Of a DNA stretch of 64,000 bases, positions 58,776-64,000 are shown piece after piece. The notes beneath the pieces were generated by a model. That model was not told the origin of the DNA. It did no database searches and worked only from the letters and a program-made list of their open reading frames with translations. Position 1 is the first letter of the stretch; each line of letters starts with the position of its first letter. The DNA is from a virus: positions 1-64,000 of IMG/VR virus record IMGVR_UViG_3300043570_001741. One strand, written 5' to 3'. A program made the translations under genes and the position numbers.

Positions 58776-60317
58776 ATGTATTCAGATAACAAACAAATTC
58801 GTGATGTAGCAGATGTTGCTGCACGAATCATGGCTGGTTTACCACCACTTGAAGAAAAATTGCATCCAAATCAACAAAAGATTGATGTGGTTGACGATGA
58901 AAAGATTGATGGTAAAGATTTTGCCAAACTTCGTAAGATGAAGAAGGAAGAAATCGAGATTGAAGAAGAAAGTCATCAATCTAAGACTACAATGAAACAC
59001 ATTCCAAATCCAACACCTGCACAAAAACAAGCAGCTAAAGATATTAAACCCGGCGTTGGCGGTTATCGTGACCGTATTGATATGCTTAAAAGTGCCGGCG
59101 TTAAAGAGGAAGTTGAAGCAATCGATGAAGTTAAGATGGCTGATTTGCCATCAACTAAAGTTCAAGGTCGTGCATATGGTTCATCTAAACCAGAAGCAAG
59201 TGCATTTGATGTACTAAAAGGACCAAAAGATAAAGAATTGAAATCTATTGAGTCTGAGAAGAAGAAAAAGAAAATGTCTGAAATGGTTGCCACATATAAA
59301 GATGGCGGCATGAAGGCATTCTTTGAGTCTATTGAGAAAGAGGAAATGATTTCTGAAGAACCTGATTCTGCTCAATTTGCAAAAGAATTGGAAGACCAAA
59401 AGAAACGTGCAGCTGGTACTAAACCACAAGCTGAAGTTGCTAAACCATCCGTTCAAGCAGTTCAACAAGAAAGAATTGAAATTACCGATGAAATGATTTT
59501 TGAAGTTCTTGAAAATGCTGGTATTGATTTTGAATCATTGAGTGATGATGAATTGCAAATAGCTGCAAATGAGGCATATGAAGTTCTTCATGAAATTTCA
59601 ACAAAGACTTTAGCTAAAGCCGCTAGTGCTGCTTCTGACCCTGATGCAGACTATCATTATGGTAAGTCACACGACCCGCAAAAGTTTGCAGACCATGCTA
59701 AAAAGACTAAAGATGCAAAATCAGCAGCTGCTGTTCAAGGTGCCGCTGATGCGAAAGGCCACTATACAAGACCAGGGCATAGTCTTGGGTCCTATGATAA
59801 ACTTGCACACAGAACTCCTGCTCGTGTGACTGGTGTTGGAAAAGCAAATAAACAAGATGTTAACAAATTAAAAAAGAGTATAAGTCTAAATGCTGAAGCA
59901 ACTGAACAAGACATTTACGTTATCGATGCAGATTTGGCTAATGGTGTAGATGCTGTTAACATTGAAGAACGTACATTGACTGCCGGTGAGACAAAGAAGA
60001 AAGAAGAAATTGTTAAATCTATGAAAAAAGGTTTGGCAGGTTTCAAAGAGCGTTATGGTGACCGTGCTAAGAATGTCATGTATGCAACCGCCACTAAAAA
60101 TGCCATGAAAGAAGAAAAAGAAGACCATCATCAAAAAGGTTACGACCATGTGCGTGAGCCTATTTCTGATGAACCATATCTCGATAATGCTCGTGTAAGA
60201 TTTAACGAATTAAAAAAACAAAATCCTCATAAAAAAGGATCTCAAGAGCACAAAGATTGGCATTCTGGAGCATCAGCTGCATATGAAGAACATAAAGACA
60301 TATTAAGAGGCAAATAA
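58776..60317 (+). CDS. modular low-complexity protein, probably virion-internal
   Basis: The 513-residue protein is charged and mostly disordered with short modules: 'ISTKTLAKAASAASDPDADY', 'HYGKSHDPQKFADHAKKTKD', 'GETKKKEEIVKSMKKGLAGF' and 'KERYGDRAKNVMYATATKNA'. The last block recurs in structural regions of aquatic T4-like phages. No enzyme motif was seen. Many [L/I]-x-E sites could be cut by gp21. AGGAG precedes the ATG. Confidence 0.72.
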   Translation: MYSDNKQIRDVADVAARIMAGLPPLEEKLHPNQQKIDVVDDEKIDGKDFAKLRKMKKEEIEIEEESHQSKTTMKHIPNPTPAQKQAAKDIKPGVGGYRDRIDMLKSAGVKEEVEAIDEVKMADLPSTKVQGRAYGSSKPEASAFDVLKGPKDKELKSIESEKKKKKMSEMVATYKDGGMKAFFESIEKEEMISEEPDSAQFAKELEDQKKRAAGTKPQAEVAKPSVQAVQQERIEITDEMIFEVLENAGIDFESLSDDELQIAANEAYEVLHEISTKTLAKAASAASDPDADYHYGKSHDPQKFADHAKKTKDAKSAAAVQGAADAKGHYTRPGHSLGSYDKLAHRTPARVTGVGKANKQDVNKLKKSISLNAEATEQDIYVIDADLANGVDAVNIEERTLTAGETKKKEEIVKSMKKGLAGFKERYGDRAKNVMYATATKNAMKEEKEDHHQKGYDHVREPISDEPYLDNARVRFNELKKQNPHKKGSQEHKDWHSGASAAYEEHKDILRGK

Positions 60318-62315
60318 ATGAAAACGTGGTCTGAGTTTCTTACTTTACGTGAAAGGTGTTGGCCTGGTTACAAATCTGTGCCAGGTAAAAAAGCATATTC
60401 ACCTGGTTCTTGCGTAAAAGAATCTCCTACTATTGAAGAAGATTTGCGTAAATGGTTTAGTAAAACGGATCCAAAAGGTGGTTGGAAAAGGATCAATAGT
60501 AAGGGTGAAGCAATTGGCCCTTGTGCAAGAGAACCTGGTGAACCTAAGCCTAAGTGTATGTCTAACGAAAAGAGAGCTTCTTTAAGTAAAAAAGAAAGAG
60601 CATCTGCCGTTGCGTCTAAAAGAAAACATGACCCTAATCCTGAAAGAAAGGGTCCACCAATAAATGTGTCTAACTTTGGAAAAGGAAAGATAAGCGAAGA
60701 TATGGAAAACTTAAACGAAAAAAATGTACCAACAAGTCCAGAAAAATGGGCTCAGGCAAAAGCACAGGCTAAATCTAAGTTTGATGTTTACCCTTCTGCT
60801 TATGCCAATGGTTGGGCTGCAAAGAAATATAAAGCAATGGGTGGCGGTTGGAAATCAGTCAATGAAGTTAAAGAAGTTGGAGATGATCCAACTGGTGATA
60901 TCCCACCTGATAATCTTGTAAGAAAAGGCACTAAGGTTGTTGCTAAGCAGACGCAATTTGAAGAAACAGAGATGCTTGATGAACTATCTAACAATTTGTT
61001 ATCTCGTTACAAATCTGCTGCTACTAAACAATCTTCAAGTCTTGGTAAAGAAATGCAATCTGATTCCAGTAAGACCAAAAAGAATACAGAACTACAGAAC
61101 AAGAGGTTTTCAGGTACTATGAAAGCAACCACTAAACAATTTGCTAACGATATGAAAAACGAAGCTAAGGATCCTGGTGAATATGACCAAGAAGGTGACA
61201 TGGCCATGACACAATTGCGTAGTATTATTTACCACGCACAAGAGTTGCATGACCAATTAGATAAGGATGACAATCTTCCAGAGTGGGTTCAGTCTAAGAT
61301 TACTTTAGCGCAAGATTATATGCAAACTGCCCATGATTACATGTACTCACAGAAGAATGTAACAGAAGAAGTTGAATTGACTGAAGGTCGTCCATCACAA
61401 CGCCATCCATTGGAAGGCCATGAGTATCACAAAAAATCTGATGAGGCTTTGGTTCACATTGCTAAAGATGCACATGCAGCCGCTGAAGCAATGAAGTCAC
61501 ACAATCCAACTGCTGAGAACAAGTATCGTGACCAAGCCAATGATTCTGCAACAGTAAGACACTATCGTAAGACACATGGTATGGCTGATTGGTACAAAAA
61601 GAAGTATGGTCACATAAATGAAAGTGATGCATACGATAAAGATGTTAAACCTTCTGATAAACCACATGATAAAGAAGCCGCTGCAAAGCGTGCTAAAATT
61701 GCCGCAGTAATGGCAAGAAAGAAAATGGCTAAAGAAGAAGTTGAACAATTGGATGAGTTGTCACCTAGTACCTTACAGAGTTACAAAGTTGCTGGCCACA
61801 AGAAGTATGATAGTATTAGAAATAATACTGATGCTGATTCGATGGCTAAGAAATCTAAATTGGAAAAAGGTATTAAAACTGCTCATGCCAAGCAATTTCC
61901 ATCTAAACCTGCAGCACCTGCACCAAAGAAAGACCCTAATAGTCGTGGTTACGAACAAGGTCGTTATATGGGCGACAGCGTTGAACATGATGAATCATTA
62001 ATAGAGGGTGAAAGTTGGAAGGTAGATACAGGTTGGAAAAAATCTAAGTCGGATGAAGTTACAGATAAGTCTGGTGCAAAACATACAGCAATGTCTAGAG
62101 CAAAACATTTGGCCAAAATGGCTGCAAAGAAAAATGCCAATCCAACTAAGTCAATGCGTGAAGATGCAGAACCTGTTGAGAAAGAACCTGAAGAAGCACC
62201 AAAGAAAAGTCGTAAGGCTCAAATTGTTAAAGATGCTAAGAAATCTAAAACCGCATCAGCTGATAAGTTTCAATCGGAACCAGAATTAGGTTCCACTATC
62301 ACTAAAAATTATTGA
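60318..62315 (+). CDS. modular protein with DUF5872-like and repeated LDELS segments
   Basis: The 665-residue protein starts MKTWSEFLTLRERCW, a capsid-targeting-like N-terminus, then 'RCWPGYKSVPGKKAYSPGSC' and 'DLRKWFSKTDPKGGWKRINS', which match the basic DUF5872-type region. Further modules are 'PEKWAQAKAQAKSKFDVYPS', a first 'EETEMLDELSNNLLSRYKSA' and a second 'EEVEQLDELSPSTLQSYKVA'. The alternation of basic modules and acidic cleavage-like sites suggests a processed internal head protein. Confidence 0.72.
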   Translation: MKTWSEFLTLRERCWPGYKSVPGKKAYSPGSCVKESPTIEEDLRKWFSKTDPKGGWKRINSKGEAIGPCAREPGEPKPKCMSNEKRASLSKKERASAVASKRKHDPNPERKGPPINVSNFGKGKISEDMENLNEKNVPTSPEKWAQAKAQAKSKFDVYPSAYANGWAAKKYKAMGGGWKSVNEVKEVGDDPTGDIPPDNLVRKGTKVVAKQTQFEETEMLDELSNNLLSRYKSAATKQSSSLGKEMQSDSSKTKKNTELQNKRFSGTMKATTKQFANDMKNEAKDPGEYDQEGDMAMTQLRSIIYHAQELHDQLDKDDNLPEWVQSKITLAQDYMQTAHDYMYSQKNVTEEVELTEGRPSQRHPLEGHEYHKKSDEALVHIAKDAHAAAEAMKSHNPTAENKYRDQANDSATVRHYRKTHGMADWYKKKYGHINESDAYDKDVKPSDKPHDKEAAAKRAKIAAVMARKKMAKEEVEQLDELSPSTLQSYKVAGHKKYDSIRNNTDADSMAKKSKLEKGIKTAHAKQFPSKPAAPAPKKDPNSRGYEQGRYMGDSVEHDESLIEGESWKVDTGWKKSKSDEVTDKSGAKHTAMSRAKHLAKMAAKKNANPTKSMREDAEPVEKEPEEAPKKSRKAQIVKDAKKSKTASADKFQSEPELGSTITKNY

Positions 62316-62327
62316 GTGGTTGACAGG

Positions 62328-62335
62328 TATAAATA
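62328..62335 (+). promoter_or_regulatory. T4-type late promoter TATAAATA
   Basis: This exact late consensus lies 31 bases before the ATG at 62367, with a TAGGAG ribosome-binding site between them. It drives the 62367 onward unit. Confidence 0.8.
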
Positions 62336-62366
62336 AACAATCAAATCAGACAAATAGGAGAACAAT

Positions 62367-62720
62367 ATGTCTTTATGGGGAAATTTAGATGCCGCTAACA
62401 ATGCGCCAAAGTTTGCTGGCACTGGCGGTATCGGCTTAACAGCCAACACACAACAATTATTTTCAAACACAACATTTGCTACAACAAGCACTTCTTTAGG
62501 TATAGCAGGCCAAGCAACTGGTGTCTTTGGCATTAGTGTTACAGAAACAGCCAACACAGGCGGCGGCAGAGCCAACACAGCTGGCGCTCATGCTGGTTGG
62601 GTAATGCGTAAAGAAGGCACTGGCGGTCGTGCTGGTCGTATTCAAACAGAAACATTGGTTGCTATGGGCTCAATGACTGGTGACTTTGCAACTGCAAACA
62701 CCACTTATCCAGGTATCTAA
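62367..62720 (+). CDS. small glycine/alanine/threonine-rich virion protein
   Basis: The 117-residue protein has 'WGNLDAANNAPKFAGTGGIG' and 'AHAGWVMRKEGTGGRAGRIQ' followed by 'TETLVAMGSMTGDFA'. This block is familiar from structural proteins of aquatic T4-like phages. It has its own exact late promoter and strong ribosome-binding site, indicating high late expression. Precise function is unknown. Confidence 0.75.
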   Translation: MSLWGNLDAANNAPKFAGTGGIGLTANTQQLFSNTTFATTSTSLGIAGQATGVFGISVTETANTGGGRANTAGAHAGWVMRKEGTGGRAGRIQTETLVAMGSMTGDFATANTTYPGI

Positions 62721-63097
62721 TGCGATTCTCTGAATATATCCGTGAGATGGAAATTGGTGCGGTCTCAGGGCCTGCACCAACACCAGCACTCATGGATACA
62801 AATTTAGATAGTCTGAATAAGCGTTTGGATTATGATACTGATGAAAAGTTTTTATCTCCTGAGTCTGGTATACAAAGGATTCGTAGAGTGTTGCACTTGT
62901 ATGGTTATGACATGCCAGCACTTTACGATGCCGATCCAGAAGGAGATGAGGTGGTACTCGACCTAGATACGGATTTAGGCGTGTACATTTTATATACTCT
63001 CACCGATGATAATGATTATGAGTTTTATGCTGAGATTGGCCATGAAAGTCGTATGCAAGAGCTTTTATCGGATGAGGGAGAACCAGAAGAAGAATAA
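62720..63097 (+). CDS. acidic protein with capsid-targeting-like N-terminus
   Basis: The 125-residue protein starts MRFSEYIREMEIGAVSG with an I-R-E gp21-type site. The body is acidic ('GDEVVLDLDTDLGVYILYTL') and ends GEPEEE. It overlaps the upstream stop by one base. A small internal protein is possible; no fold was recognised. Confidence 0.68.
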   Translation: MRFSEYIREMEIGAVSGPAPTPALMDTNLDSLNKRLDYDTDEKFLSPESGIQRIRRVLHLYGYDMPALYDADPEGDEVVLDLDTDLGVYILYTLTDDNDYEFYAEIGHESRMQELLSDEGEPEEE

Positions 63098-63490
63098 ATG
63101 TCCTTTGATGATTTGACAAATGAAAATATAATGATGTATGCAATGAAAGCTTATGATAGGCCTAATTGTATAATGAGTGAGTTTAAAGACGATTTAAAAC
63201 GATTTAATTACCTAAAGAGATTATTCCTTAGGTACCGTAAATATGATGAAATGAGAGAACAACTGGTAATAAACCATCTAGTCGTTCTCTATAACGTTTT
63301 TGGACCAGAAGTTGCAACAAGAATGTTGTTTTTCAAAATGTCAAAAGAAGACTATTCGGCACTTAAAACATACTTGATATTTTTAAGTATTATGCCAGAT
63401 AGAGTGAAAGGTATTAAAGGACATGATATCATATCTTCGGAGATTCCTGTAGACCAAAAAGTTGTGGATGTATTAAGGGATATCAAATGA
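63098..63490 (+). CDS. conserved phage protein of unknown function
   Basis: The 130-residue protein is helical: 'LTNENIMMYAMKAYDRPNCI', 'LKRFNYLKRLFLRYRKYDEM', 'QLVINHLVVLYNVFGPEVAT' and 'MLFFKMSKEDYSALKTYLIF'. I recall the family as common next to late genes of aquatic T4-like phages without known role. It overlaps the next small gene by ATGA. Confidence 0.8.
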   Translation: MSFDDLTNENIMMYAMKAYDRPNCIMSEFKDDLKRFNYLKRLFLRYRKYDEMREQLVINHLVVLYNVFGPEVATRMLFFKMSKEDYSALKTYLIFLSIMPDRVKGIKGHDIISSEIPVDQKVVDVLRDIK

Positions 63491-63660
63491 AACCGGTTAA
63501 AGAAGATGTTGGTGCCGGTGTACCAACAAATAATGTAAGTGGCGGCCAAGTAGCCGCTCTTGGCGTTGGCCCACAAGGTGAACCTGGCGTTAAGAAGAAA
63601 AAGAAGGGTGTTCCTTCTTTCACAACATTCATTAAGAGAAAAGCGAATGTGGCTTCTTAA
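63487..63660 (+). CDS. small conserved phage protein (57 residues)
   Basis: The frame from ATG 63487 to TAA 63658 encodes 57 residues including 'DVGAGVPTNNVSGGQVAALG' and 'VGPQGEPGVKKKKKGVPSFT'. The GVPTNNV-SGG...GVGPQGEPGV block is recurrent in aquatic T4-like phages. It overlaps the upstream stop by four bases and the next gene by fourteen. Function is unknown. Confidence 0.75.
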   Translation: MKPVKEDVGAGVPTNNVSGGQVAALGVGPQGEPGVKKKKKGVPSFTTFIKRKANVAS

Positions 63661-64000
63661 TTGGTTACCAAATTGGATATTCTATGCGATGGGGTTAATC
63701 GGTGTATTAACCTTGGTGGTTACATATTTCATTAAGTTCTTACCAATTCCATTCGTTTACATGTACAAAACTCCATTGCAGTTGTTATCGATTGCAATGA
63801 TTGTTATTGGCACATTCATGGCTGGTGCAATATATGATAATGAAGCATGGCTTGCCCGTGTCAAAGAATTAGAAGCTCAGGTAGCTGAATCTGAAAAGAA
63901 ATCTGTCGAGAAAAATGTAGAGATAGTAGAGAAGATTGTACATAAAGAAAAAGTCATCAAAGAAAAAGGTGACGATATCATTAAGTATATTGACCGAGAA
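63647..64000 (+). CDS. two-TM coiled-coil membrane protein, holin/spanin-like (partial)
   Basis: The frame begins at ATG 63647 inside the preceding gene and runs off the right edge (118 codons seen). 'WLLNWLPNWIFYAMGLIGVL' and 'PLQLLSIAMIVIGTFMAGAI' form two membrane segments. A long charged coiled coil follows ('ARVKELEAQVAESEKKSVEK'). The topology is like phage holins or inner-membrane spanins. The end and any downstream outer-membrane partner are outside the window. Confidence 0.6.
   Translation, partial: MWLLNWLPNWIFYAMGLIGVLTLVVTYFIKFLPIPFVYMYKTPLQLLSIAMIVIGTFMAGAIYDNEAWLARVKELEAQVAESEKKSVEKNVEIVEKIVHKEKVIKEKGDDIIKYIDRE

Noticed and set aside
1-64000. CRISPR array, integrase, attachment site, rRNA
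   Set aside because: No regular direct repeats with spacers, no recombinase motifs and no rRNA-like sequence were found on either strand.

Overview
The window is a piece of the genome of a large tailed phage of the T4 superfamily (myovirus with contractile tail). All convincing genes lie on the + strand, are tightly packed with ATGA/TAATG overlaps, and the DNA is visibly AT-rich. Gene order follows the T4 core: gp15, gp16, gp17, gp18, gp19, gp20, gp67-like, gp68-like, gp21, gp22, gp23, then uvsY, uvsW, gp55, gp47, gp46, gp45, gp44, gp62, regA, gp43, uvsX, gp41. The accessory content (CobS/CobT-like pair, Hsp20, peptide deformylase, MazG-like enzymes, glycan genes) resembles T4-like phages of planktonic aquatic bacteria. 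The host cannot be named from this sequence. No tail-fibre chaperone, lysozyme, integrase, rRNA, canonical tRNA or CRISPR array was seen.

Layout. 1-2234: end of an unknown gene and three tandem LamG-type (concanavalin-like) adhesin genes. 2248-15386: head and tail morphogenesis, interrupted by a ferritin-like Dps gene and a GIY-YIG homing endonuclease before the large terminase. 15463-18382: a structural protein, UvsY/UvsW recombination genes and an acidic Sm-like protein. 18400-24119: a six-gene sugar cassette (radical SAM, two-subunit TPP enzyme, GHMP kinase, His-type PLP sugar dehydratase, SDR). 24119-29741: sigma factor gp55, gp47/gp46 nuclease, peptide deformylase and a DruA-like protein. 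29742-33978: a small tRNA-like RNA and a three-transcript block (zincin-VWA protein, MoxR/CobS ATPase, winged-helix protein), each preceded by a consensus TTGACA/TATAAT promoter. 33994-43540: glycosyltransferase, nucleotide-pool enzymes, clamp, clamp loader, RegA, a pseudoknotted leader and Hsp20, DNA polymerase. 43553-47360: UvsX, gp41 helicase, second DruA-like protein. 47396-50576: late proteins including a ligase-like nucleotidyltransferase. 50594-55626: second glycan cluster (three glycosyltransferase-like proteins, a LicA/LicC-like kinase and nucleotidyltransferase pair, an unknown protein and a methyltransferase). 55667-64000: presumed virion-internal and structural proteins and, at the edge, a two-TM coiled-coil protein that may be a holin or spanin.

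How it works together. Two promoter classes are visible: host-type TTGACA-N16/17-TATAAT promoters before replication and accessory units, and NATAAATA late boxes (the gp55/gp45-dependent type) before structural genes; gp55 and gp45 are both encoded here. The most unusual signals are a recurring MK-x-F-x-x-F-[IL]-x-E N-terminus resembling the T4 capsid-targeting sequence on several otherwise unrelated proteins, two structured non-coding RNAs, a proline-rich gene overprinted in another frame, a hairpin that hides a ribosome-binding site and overlaps a late promoter, and two DruA-family proteins. All calls come from reading the sequence and from memory of the protein families; no database search was run.
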